From positions 232,874-296,873 of the forward strand of contig JAECUM010000807.1 of NCBI GenBank assembly GCA_016617855.1: 64,000 nt of DNA, given 5' to 3'. The stretch's first letter is position 1. The number at the start of each line of letters is the position of its first letter. Both the position numbers and the translations under genes were made by a program. This DNA is from Megalonaias nervosa. Its lineage: Eukaryota > Mollusca > Bivalvia > Unionida > Unionidae. Below are positions 1 through 12,400 of this stretch, piece after piece. The notes under the pieces are model-generated. The model was not told the DNA's origin and did not search any database. It worked only from the letters and a program-made list of their open reading frames with translations.

Positions 1-2
1 CT

Positions 3-98
3 TTCTTGCACCATTCTTATTGCTTCGCAAATGCTCAGGTTACACCAATCTTTTGTGTCATCTAGCCGTCTTCTGGCTGGTTTCCCGTCTGCGCTTTC
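3..98 (-). pseudogene. C-terminal fragment of a non-LTR retrotransposon ORF2
   Basis: Read on the minus strand from 98 to 3, this is an open stretch with residues GKPARRRLDDTKDW followed by CNLSICEAIRMVQE. An Arg-rich stretch, a D-D-x-x-D-W motif and a closing helix ending near a V-Q-E or D-R is the usual end of the reverse transcriptase ORF in RTE/craniate-type LINEs. The piece runs off the left edge, so nothing can be said about the rest. The family call rests on this short motif only. Confidence 0.5.
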
Positions 99-2048
99 CT
101 TCCGTCGTTTCGGTCATTGATAGTTGCATTATTTTATCGTCTTTCATTCTTCAGATATTTATAAACAACAACAGGTGACAAAAAGTGAAAAAATGTAGGA
201 AAGGACCTAAACATATTCAACAAGATTAGCGAAACGGTGAAAGATCGGATGTTGCGACTGTTTGAGCACATCTGCAGAATAAGTAAACATGCAAAGTTAT
301 ATTCAGCTAAATTTAGAGTACAACTCAAATTTTTCGCAAGGTCTATCCAAGACGATTCAGAAACGACAGAGATAAAATTCCTGGAAAACAAAATTCGAAT
401 AAATCTACAAATAGTGGTTCAGTATTTAAAATAGCTGTTTTCGAATTATCCATGCGAATGGCCAAATTTGACATAATCTGAAATCTTACATAACTTTAAA
501 AATATTGAAGAAATGAAGCATCCTCTGGAAAGTTGCTATGGATGATTTCTGGTTGGTTTGTTCCTATCGCCTAAAGACAATTTTTTGTATTACATGTTCG
601 CTGGGTATGTTCATACCCTTTGAATGACTGAAAAAGAACGTTATTTAAGGCATCTTTACTACGATCGTTATAGTAATTTTTTTATTATATAGAAATACAA
701 ATCAAATGTGGAAATTAATTAAGCAAGACAAAAGGAAAATAAAGTAAATTGAATTGAAGCAGTGATCAACCGAACAATATACCTGTACGGTATGCAAGGA
801 AAATGTTAAAAGATTTCTATATAAAACGGTCTTGCAAGTAAAGCATATAATATAAATTAAATATACGGGCACAAAACAATAAAAAAGTACATGTAAGTCG
901 CTTGGATGACCAGTTATAGGAAGATATTGTTTACATGCAAACATGTGAACAATCCAACAATAGATGCAACTACACTACGACAGATGCTCTATAAAATGCA
1001 CATGGGTTGAAAAGTTTTAAAATAGAGAGATGATATATAGGACGCTTTAAATGAATCATCTGATACATTTGGAACTCCTAAATTTAAAATTCTTTGCTGA
1101 ACAGTCAGAATTTAAAACAATAAAACAAACAATAATTTAAAAATTTCACTTTGTAACTTTTGCAGAGGAAATATTCAAAACGAGGTAGGTAATATTAGGT
1201 GATCCTGTTGATCATAGGCGGGAAATCTTAAATAAAGAGGATATTGAGGGTAATTTTAACAACAAAAGTGTTATCTATATATTACACAAAAGATGTCATA
1301 TACAAAGTTGAAAAGATTTTCAAGACCAACATAAGCAAAGGTAAAATGTATGTAATTGTTAAATGTAAGAGATATAACGAATGACTTAACGTGTGTTAAG
1401 AAGCAGAAAATAATATGTTAACATAAATGATGTGTCAAGGACACACCTCTCCAGTGGACACGAGGGAAGAAGCAGAAAACTTAGAAAGCACCATTAACGA
1501 GCATGACAACATTTCTAGAATGCAAAACAACAGTAGAGAAACCGGCGCATTAATGCAGGAATTTAAATATGTTTTGTGTTAAAGACAAACTTTAAAGCTC
1601 GCATTCAGTCTGAACGAGGTTTACAAGTTAAAGAATCTTTGTTCTTCTGCGCCAGACATTTAGTTACTTTACCCCCCCCCAAAAAAAAGATAAATAACAA
1701 AGCTCGACCTTTCATACGATTTTTAATTGATGAATATTTGCCCCCCCCCCCATCACGAAAAAAAATCTATGGAGTATTTGGATCTGATTTGACAGGAAAC
1801 ATTTCGTATGGCTAACAGTTGACGTAATTTTAGACATAGTAAAGCTTTTGTAAATAAATAAGCTTACATAATCATCTCAAAGTAACTTTTCTCGTGTTGG
1901 CTTATATTAATTTTTGTGCAACTTTTAGCAACTTTTGGTTATTCTTTCTTGTTTTTTTTTTGTTGTTTTTTTAAAAAGCTGTTCGCAACTTTTCATACCT
2001 TTTCGAACTTTGAGCATTTTATTTATACCCGTGTAAATATAAGTATTC
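99..2048. other. upstream flank of SNF8, no gene seen
   Basis: AT-rich sequence with only short, chance-like open frames. Homopolymer C and A runs occur near 1672-1690 and 1741-1751. No coding segment, tRNA or recognisable repeat could be supported here. It is followed by a hairpin MITE and a 40-nt T run before the first SNF8 exon. Confidence 0.5.
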
Positions 2049-2056
2049 GATAGAAG

Positions 2057-2213
2057 CACAGGGGTTCGTTACAAAGAAAATTAGCAGTATCCGTCCATGA
2101 ATCAAGGGATTGGGGGGGGGAGGATCTAACCTGTGTTATATTGTTACAGGTTACACCCCCCCATCTCTTGATTCATGTGGATACTCCTAATTTTCTTTCT
2201 AACGGACCCCTGT
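2057..2213. mobile_element. hAT-type hairpin MITE with 8-bp target duplication
   Basis: The left arm starts CACAGGGGTTCGTTAC and the right arm ends in its near-complement, so almost the whole 157 bp folds back on itself with a short loop around 2125-2140. It is flanked by a perfect 8-bp direct repeat GATAGAAG at 2049-2056 and 2214-2221. Eight-bp duplications and CAGGG-like ends are typical of hAT transposons. It has no coding capacity, so it would have been moved by a transposase supplied elsewhere. The G8 and C7 runs sit opposite each other in the arms. Confidence 0.75.
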
Positions 2214-2289
2214 GATAGAAGTCTTATTAATGCGACCATTTACGCAAACAGCAACAACAACAACAAAACAAACAAACCAACCCAGGACT

Positions 2290-2290
<1 letters not shown>

Positions 2291-2330
<40 letters not shown>
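2291..2330. repeat. 40-nt poly-T tract
   Basis: An uninterrupted T run lies about 180 bp upstream of the SNF8 start codon. It could be the A-tail of a retroposed element in reverse orientation, but no element body is visible beside it. Confidence 0.8.
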
Positions 2331-2335
<5 letters not shown>

Positions 2336-2509
2336 CTTAACATTTGCGCTTATTCAAACTAGAATGACAAGAAAGAGCATTTGGGTTTCGGGATCGCAGT
2401 CGGAGTTTACGACATATAACCATCGCCATAATTACTTCCCTTAGACGCAAGTTGTACCTGTCAAACTCTTCGACTCCGGAGAAATCATTCATATATCGGG
2501 ACAAATACG

Positions 2510-2563
2510 ATGCATCGAAGAGGAGCTGGTATTGCTGCTATCAAAAACAAAAATCTTGCACAG
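2510..2563 (+). CDS. SNF8: SNF8 exon 1 (start codon)
   Basis: ATG opens an 18-codon exon, [18 protein letters not shown], ending before GTATCA. The human protein begins with the same MHRRG and a Lys-rich helix. Phase 0 into exon 2. The exon is too short to stand out as an open frame. Confidence 0.9.
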
Positions 2564-2618
2564 GTATCATAGATAACAGATATGTGATTAATCTAATTGG
2601 TAGTTGGAATCTAGTGTG

Positions 2619-2709
<91 letters not shown>

Positions 2710-5700
2710 TATATGATTTTGAGACTTCTGGACCCATAGCAGAATCGGACAATAACGTTCTCGGCCCATAACGAAATCGGACTACCAGTACCCAAAATCG
2801 GTCCATTAGATATTACCACTGGAATCTGACGTTTTATCAATAAAGTACGATGGAATCTCTGACAACACGAAATCACCTTATCGGTATTATATATGAACAC
2901 ATATATAGTACCGTTAAGGTGACTTCGTGTTGTCAGAGATTTCATCGTACTTTTATTGATAAAACGTCAGACTCCTGTGATATTACGTACACGGCCAAAG
3001 ATTAAAGTGTAGACCGGAACGCTGTATTATCGCGTTACTTAATGTTCTTATCGGTACATATTAAAACTGTTTTGCTATAGCTGCTTGAGTATAATTTGTA
3101 AAGTTTCTATGACTTTCCCTTTTTCTATTCCTTTAAAATCATTGTCAATCGAAGCACATAAATGTAAATAAAACAGCATATGGTGGCTGACCCAGATTAA
3201 CGTACCATTGGGGAACAACTTAGTCCTACAATGTAAGACATATCATATGTTATTAATTTGTTAGTGCTACGTCTTACTGCCCAAATAATGGCCTTTCGTA
3301 GCATGTTCCGATGTCGGTTGACATTGGAATGAGTAGTCAGAGTTTCTGGAATATCTCACACACTTGGCAGTCCATATCGACACTCTTCCACTAATTTATG
3401 TGTAATTAATATACTTACTATGCTGTCTTTATCCGGGTGGAATCAAAATCTGACACTAGCAAATGGATGCATTTTCATGTTCTGTTGACATTTGAATCTG
3501 TTGAAATGCGACGGTAGTCGAGGTATGCCGAAGTATGTTCAAGTAGGTTCATGTTGGGATATTTTTCTTGAACAAAATGAAATGTTGCTTACTGTTCCAA
3601 TAGGCACTATAGACATAATATATTTTTATTCATTTTGTTAAAGAATTATACTTCAGCTTAACCCAATTTTGGCATTCCCGGCTTCCATCACTTTCCAGTC
3701 TGAAATGTTGGCCAAAGAAACTTGAAAACAGGTCCATTTGCTTGTGTGAGAATTTAAATTTATTAGGAAAAGGACATCAGAGTAAGTATAGTCTGACTAA
3801 TACATTATAACCTTATTTTGTAGAAAAGCGCCACTATTGGCTGCCAAGTGTGTGAGATATTTATGAAAATTTGACTTTCCTTAAAATGTCAATCGACATC
3901 AAAGCATGCTACCCAGTGGAATCATTTAGTGCCATCATTTAGGCAGTAAGACCTTGACGCCCAAAACATAAATATCAAGGCTGAGGTCTTACATTATAGG
4001 ATTAGGGAACAACTCTACATTATCACGGTATTGCCTAACTTTTAGGTATGGTAGCATGCATGTATTATAATAAACATGAATTGCAACTTACCTATGAGAT
4101 GGAATGTCCATGCTTGCACTGGCAGAATATTTCCACAAAAAACGAAAGGATACAATGACCAAATCGAACACAAAAATGTCATTAAAGTGGAAATCCATGA
4201 ACAACAACGTTACAGTTTAAAAACAAATATTATTTAACTTTATATGAATTTTAAATGCAATGTGGGCAAAAAAATATAAATATATAAAAAAAATTATTAT
4301 TAATATTATTATTATTATTATTATTGAAATATGACCTATAATCATCAAACATCAAACGATGCACTGAATATACTTCTTAATCAAAGCCAGTGCAGGTAGA
4401 GTTTTGTATATAATGATCAATGAAACTGCATTGCGCTTTACAAACAAGTTATGTTCATTCTTTTTGAATGTAAAGTTATAAAAAAGTTAACATTTTAGAG
4501 GAAATTGTGCTATAAGATATTTGCATCCTGACCAGCTATAGCTTTACATCTGTAAACAACTGCAAGATGGCGCATGTACAAAATTAATCGGAAAACCCCG
4601 TTTGCCATGATAATATAGAGCCCACGATAATACAGCGCTGGAGTATATGTCAATGTGGTCATGTATACACATATATTCAAATTATATTAAATATTATTTG
4701 TTGTTTTAAAATTTAATACTAAAATTGTTTAACCAACAGCTGTTGAATTCTGATTGTTGAATGCTCTGCATCTTAAATGTCATAAAAATTTCCAGACAAA
4801 AATTCTTGATTGCAGTGTATTTTTACAATGGTAGCCAGGTACTAAGCTGGGTCTAGAAAGGAGAACATTGGACCAATCGCAACAAATAGCAGGGTAGTAC
4901 GAATTTGTTTTCAACACATGCTGTTTTCATTGTGACATCACAGTGAGTAACATTAAGTGCGTTTTGTACTGGATCACACTTTCAGGTTGACCTCATCCAA
5001 AAATGTCCATTTAATTTAACACTGATTTTGCTGTATGTACTTCTTGGATGGGTAAATAATGATCTTCCAAATGAGTATTGATGTATGTAGATCCAAATAA
5101 AGTGGATAATTGCCACTGAAAGTTATGCATATCAAATTATCAGTGTTTTATCTACCCATGCGTCATGCATCAAATATGCAGACTTTTCGGATTTGACGCA
5201 CCCCAATGTTATATTTTGCTGATTAACACAAAACAAAGGTTTGGTCTAAAAATCGTCGCCGGTACGTAAATTGATGAACACCAATGTTATGTTTTGCTGA
5301 TTAACACAAAATAGAGGTTGCTCTAACTACTTTATTAGCTAGATTACAACTCTTCCAAACAGAGAAAACGTGCACATCAGTTCTTACGTTGATATTATCA
5401 TAATACATAGGGTTACAAGTGAGTGTGGAGCCAGGAGCTGACCTTATGTGACCTGTAATGGTCACATCATTTGTAGCAACAGGATGTAAGAACTGTATAA
5501 TCACCACACACAAGAAAGAGACGGAAACCTGCAAAATTCGTCATTTGTGACAGCAATGGCAGATGAAAGCACTGACATATCCAACAATAAATGCCTTGTC
5601 ATATATGTTCAGATTATTTCTGATGACATGAAACCATCAACAAGATTTTTAACAAATATAGAATGTTCAGATGCTTCTGGCAAGGGAATTGCCTTATTGG

Positions 5701-6692
5701 CTTTAGTCACATTATATAACTAATATTTTTGTTGTGTATTTGAATAATATAATTATTTTTTAAAAAATACTGAAGACTGATCATCGGCTTGAATAGGATT
5801 CATTGGTTTGGATTTTGACTTACTGTTTTTTGCCTTGATGAGTCAAATGACTTACATTATGCCATTTGTAGATAAAACACTGATTATACAAAATGAAACT
5901 GATTACTGAAATATTTGGTTCTGAACGCCTACATGACCTGTATAATTTTTACTATAGATGGGTCCACGATTAATGTAGTGTCAACAGTTGCTTCATATTT
6001 TTGGTTTTAGTTTCATAGGTTTCTTTATGCTGATTTCATCAGTTTATTGGATTTTAATATCCAGTTAATAAACTACAAGGGTAAATATTTGACTCCAAAA
6101 AATCAAGAATACACAATTTTAAACTTTTTAGCCAAGACATTATCTTTTTAACATTTTTGTTATAAACAATAATGCTTGCCCACATTTTGAAAATCCTGGA
6201 TCTGCACCTGCCAAAGATCAAAGGAAAGGATATTTATTGTCATATTCATTATTTCTGCTTTCTTAATGTTTTATATGTAGGACTCTCAGGGACTCTAGCT
6301 TCTGGGTCAAATATGCAAGAAATTATCAAAGGGTGCACCATTTCTCAGTGATATGCATCCCCTTGATGTGTCTCATTTTTCTCCATTATGCTATCCTTTT
6401 TACATGTTTAGTCAGCCAATACAGATTTGCAGAATAGCTAATGGAGAAACTTGGCAAACAAACATTAAGCCAATGTGACTAATTAACAGTCAATCCTTCT
6501 CAGGTATGATGATTTTCAAGAAACATATTCTATTGAATGTGTATGTAAGCAACTGTGATTGTTCGGCAAATAAATGATGCCTTTATTGTTTTAAAGGTGT
6601 TTAAACTGGTGATGGTGAATATATAAATCATGAAAGAAATCAAAGCTTTCTCAGAGTTTCAGTTGGACAATGCTGTCAAATCATTATTATAC

Positions 6693-6742
<50 letters not shown>

Positions 6743-6743
6743 C

Positions 6744-6790
<47 letters not shown>

Positions 6791-6824
6791 TGATAATCAT
6801 AGTAATGGCAATAATAATAATGGC

Positions 6825-6873
<49 letters not shown>

Positions 6874-6978
6874 GGTATAATAATAATAATGATAATAATA
6901 ATAATAATAATAATAATGACAATAATAATAATGACAATAATAATAATAAATTATAATAATAATGATAATAATAATGAC

Positions 6979-7010
<32 letters not shown>

Positions 7011-8915
7011 TTATAGTAATAATGATAATAATAACAATAATAATAATAATAAAAAAACTGCAAAGTCTGCATGTGATTAAGGCTAGGAGGCTATCAGAAA
7101 AACATTAAAAGAGTGCAGTCAAGTTCTGTGTCTCATAAAAATAAGCCAGCAAAATCTGTTTTTACTTTTGGGAATGAAAATGACACTAACGCATATAAAA
7201 GATAGAAAATAGATGACAGTGAGAATGCAAGCAAAGACAACAGTGAGAACTCAAACTAGGAATGTATATTTAATGCTGATTCTGTCTTGACTGCAGTAAA
7301 TTTTGCTGATTAAAAACGGCATTAGATTTATCACATGAGAACTTACAGACCTGAGTGTGAGAAATCATTCTACTGGTTTAAAATCATGGGTTCAGATGGT
7401 ACATTAAAAGCAATTTGTGAGTGGTGTAAGACAGGTGGAAAGCAAAATCCTTTCACTCAGAATGGAAATTCTACTTTGCAGCTAATTTAAACTAGATGAT
7501 TTATGGTAATTGTTGTAGAGGGTTACTGGTATGCAAAAAAGACAGAATTATTGCATACACTGTTGAGATAACTCTCAAAATTGATGTAAGAAATGATGAC
7601 TGCAAAGCAGCACAGATTCATACAGTGAAATGGTTAATAACATATTGGAGGAGCCAGAATGCCATACCTATATTTGTTAAATCAAAAAACAGTAAAATGA
7701 AAAAAAAAAACTAATTTGAAAAAACTTTTGCAGAATGCAATATGATATGAAGTTTTTTTTTACAGATACTGAAATATAGTTTCTTGCTAATACAGTCTTT
7801 TGAGGCTGAGAACTTAATCCAGATAAGTAATAAAAACATAATCATATTCATTTTCATTTGCCTTTCTATACTTTTGAAAGTGAGCGACTTCTGAGTTTGT
7901 GCCAGGGACTCTCAGACAAAAAATATCTGCATTCTACAAAAGTTTACAGTATTGTTTGTTTACCTGGTATAATTGATCCAACCTATAAAGTTTGCATAAT
8001 CATTAATGATTAGCTAAATAGTCAGTAATAGCATGTGTATAATTAATATTTATTGTTTAATGACTGCAAGTGTTATTTACAGTGTAGCCATACAAGATCA
8101 TAGGTAAGGATAAAACAGATTATGTTATATTTTATGAGTATTATTTTGCAACAGCATGTGGTATAAAATAACTTTTTTGATCAGACATCTCATGCAAACT
8201 TTTGTGCTGTAGCTGACATTGTTTGAAAGTATGGGCTGACGATGATAGTCATGATTTATGAAATAAATTTGTATGGACTGAATCTGTAATCTGACTTCGT
8301 TATTGATCAATTTGTGTAGATATGTTATGGACTGAAAAGTCCAGTTGCCTTTTATATACATGAATCATCTTATAAACTTCAGACATCTTTAGATTTATTT
8401 TTTTCTTGTTATACTTAAATATACAATTATTTGGAAAACTTTATGTTCCTAAATTCTTCTGCAATTCAATGTTAATGTTTTGTGTATTTAACCTTTTATT
8501 TGGCACTAGCTATCCACTCTTCTGTTGAAGTGCCAGTAAACACTACTATAAAAACATACACACTCTGTCCATCTTGGGGGCCCCGAGTGGCCGAGTGATC
8601 TAAAGCGCTCACCGTTATGGATCACTGCCATCTCACTTCTGTCTGTGTGGGTTTGAGTCTCGGGCTCGGCCAATGTGGATATGTGAGAAAGCTTTCCGGT
8701 AGCTTCTCGTGGGTCGGTGGTTCTTTCTGGGTTCTCCCGGGTTCTTCCTCCACCATTAATACTGGCCGCCATGTATAGCCTATCTTGTACTGAAAAATGG
8801 CGTTAAACTCTATAACAACAACAACAACAACTGTCCATCTCACATCCCCATTATGCCTCAGCATATAAACAAGCTTGAGGTTAGATAGTTTTACCTTTTG
8901 TTTGATCAAACTGTT

Positions 8916-8958
<43 letters not shown>

Positions 8959-9410
8959 TCTAGAACTGAGATGAATATCTTAATATCTGAATTAAAAAAG
9001 GTTTTTGCAAATGACACTGTCTTTTGCTAACATCTAATTTCTGAAGTTTTAGTGGCAGCTGCATACCTTGCAGATACCTGCACATGTTTATAATCATCAC
9101 TGCACAATGCATTGAATGTTTATCAACAATGATATAAACCACACAATGCATTGAATGTTTATCAACAATGATATAAATATGAAAATGTTGTTTGGTATAA
9201 TTTGATTTAAGTTGCCAAGTAATTTGGATTATTCTTTCTGTTAAGAAATATGGACCTAAAGCCTGGAATGGCTATGAGTTGGATAACTTTTGTACTTATT
9301 ACAGTATTTGTTTTAAGCATTGCCATGTTAGTGAACAGCCATGTGTTAGACACTTTCTGTACCCATTGCTGTACACACAGACACAGACACAGACACACAG
9401 ACACACACAT

Positions 9411-9483
<73 letters not shown>

Positions 9484-12400
9484 CATCATTTCCATGATTG
9501 TGCTAGGAAAAAAGAAAGAATAACCTTTCATAAAATATCACAGCACAGAATTATGTGTCTAACCCATTATAGACTTCAATATTAGATTAATTTTCCTGTG
9601 ATAAATTTTCCCTGTATCAAAAATTTAAAACCTTTTTGCACCAGAAGGAAAATGTCAGCTACAATGTGTTTTTTTTTTTTTATTTTGTGGGATTTAGTGA
9701 CATTTTGCACCACTTGATAGATTATACATGGTGACCAGTATGTTTGGTGGAGGAAGAACCACCAACCCACAAGAAGCGGCTGACAGGCTTTCTCATATAA
9801 TCATGTTGGTCAAGCTGAGACTTGAATTGACATATAACGAGGTGAGATATGTGAGTACATGTAATTTGTAAAGATGAGCACCTGATACCACTCAGTCACC
9901 GGGGTCCCCAACTGCAAACAAGCAGTACAACAACATAACTCGGACCCTAGCGCAGAGTTAATGACTGTCTTTATATCTATAAAAACATTCAGTGCACTTC
10001 TTTACCAGCTCGTGAGTTTTGGATGAAATTTTATTTTTCTAAAACAATATTTTAACCAGTAGACTTTGGTTCAAAGGGAAGCAATTAAAGCATGATTAAA
10101 AACTTTTATTTGCAATAGTCACTATGCTGACATTTGTGGTATTAATACCTGCCCAACTCAGTCACTCTGCCTTACATTGCCAGATTTTTGTCTTTAAATT
10201 AATTAATGTGACACTTTTTCAGTCATTATTGAGAGGTTAGTACTTTAATCCAAGATCCATATTATCAAGATATTCGCCATGTTTTTTTATTTTTTTATTT
10301 GGATAACCAATAACTTTGTCATGATGGTTTACATAATTTTTATTTCAGGCACGATACAAAGACAAGGGAACAGAAATAGCTGAAGGACAAGTGGCACAGG
10401 TTCAAAGTTTAAATTTAGTCTGAGTTTAAATTTTAAAGTTTCAGTTTAGCCTCATTTTACTTTGATTTTTCAATACAATCTAACTACCTAATTATGTTTT
10501 GTACTCTGGATGCCTCAGTGTGTTTGGCAGAGTGCACTTTCTCTTGATGGAAACTTGTGAATGAGGAAGAACTAATGGTTTTAATGTTGTCTGGAAAATC
10601 CCTTGAGAAAAATAGTAAATAAAGGTTATATCATTGATGCCCAGCATATAAAAAAAAAATAGTATTCCCCAGGTGTCTATTCTAGGTCCACCATTATTTT
10701 TCATACAGGGCTGAACAATTATTTTTTCATCCACTTGAACAGGACAAGTATATGAAGTTTAAGAAAATTCATTGTCCCAAAAATTTCAATCACTTACTTT
10801 GGATTTCATAAGTATGTATGCACTCCATAAACAGAACAAAATAAATATGTACAATATATTTATTCTTTCAAAGGGTTTAACTTTTCAGTTTTCCATTGCC
10901 ATGGCTTCTTATGTACACAGTTTCCTTGGGATGGATATCTGATTTGGCTTTCTCAAGTTTTCATCCCAAAGAGGTTGATTTGACCTGGTTGGATGTATAT
11001 CAGCAGCACAAGTTTTTGCAGGTCACTCATTGCCTTTTGTAATGATTTGGGTTCCTCTACTTCCACAGGATATGTGGAAGAAATATTTTGTCTCAAGACC
11101 ACACCCATTCGTTTATCTATTCTAACCTTGGCCTATATCTCACAAGACTCATAGCTGATTCGTATACATTAGGACATCATATCCTGAGCTATCTGGGAGA
11201 AAGGGGATGTAACTCCACCTCCTTCCTATTTTCCAAATGCATTATGTTCTGGTAATGTATTTGAAGAGGAAACCAATATTTGTAGTAAAATTTGTTTCTT
11301 CATTAATACTTGCCCAGTCATGATATGGGCTTTCCCCTACCCCACAGCCCTCCCTGCAGTTACATATTTAGAAGAGAGTGCACTTATGCTCTGTTAGTGC
11401 TGTATATACTCACTTATAAGTCAAGTCAAACTGTGAACAGCAGTGACCATGATCTGCCATAGTATAATGCACATACAGATCAGGGTCTATGGTGTTTGTT
11501 CTACTGATTAGTCCTAACAAACTGCACAGACCCAGATCTGCTGGTGCATTATGTGACAGCAGATCTGGGTCTGTGCAGTTTGCAGTTGGACTCAACGTAT
11601 AAGCTAGTATATATGACAAGTAATAAATGATTGGGATTTCATGCCAGGTCCTTTATTCAAGGGGAGACCACTCTAGTTTGATTTCCATTTTGGCAAGCAG
11701 ATGTACGTTTGCTGCTAAAGTAAGCCAGAAGATGTGGTTTGCATCTTTTTTTTTTTTTAAAAAATTTGGAGGGCTGGATGTTACATCCTAACATATTTTG
11801 GTCAGGTAAACATTATCAAAGAAATTTTACTTCAAAATTTTTTTTCACTCTCAAGCTTTGACAGTCTCAAGTTATGACAGAGCATTGCAAAAGTATTTAC
11901 AAATGATGACTGGGAAGAGATTATTTGTAGAACCTTACCTAGTTTCCATCTTATAAGTTCATTTATATATACATGTACCATCAGTGGTTTTGATGATTTA
12001 GAATAGGCCCAGTATGTTCTTCTGCATGTCATCAAAGGTGATTAATGGAGGCAGAAGCCATGGTAGCTCAGTGGATAGAATGCTTGACTCATGACCAAAA
12101 GGGTGCAGGTTCGCCTACCGTATTAGCCCAGATTGGCTACTATGGCATGTATTTGGGCCAGATGCTTGTCTATATTGGACAAGGTGCTTTACTTAAAATT
12201 GCCTTGGCACTCCATAACCTATTCTGTTGCCATGCCATGAAACCTCAAATTAAACCAAACTATTTCTATCTGCAGGTACTTTTTGCTCTTAAATCCCCAA
12301 TACCTCTTAAATCCCCAATACCTCTGTTACATGCAAAAAATTGTATATGCCAAATCATCTGAATGATATTAAATCTTGAAAGGCTCTAAATCATTGTGTG

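Noticed and set aside
6630..7080. 108- and 136-codon frames rich in Asn or Ile
   Set aside because: They lie in an (AAT)n microsatellite, where a three-base period keeps every frame open.
12053..12125. Possible tRNA gene
   Set aside because: It is the head of SINE-C, shared with the copy at 42335, with mismatched arms.
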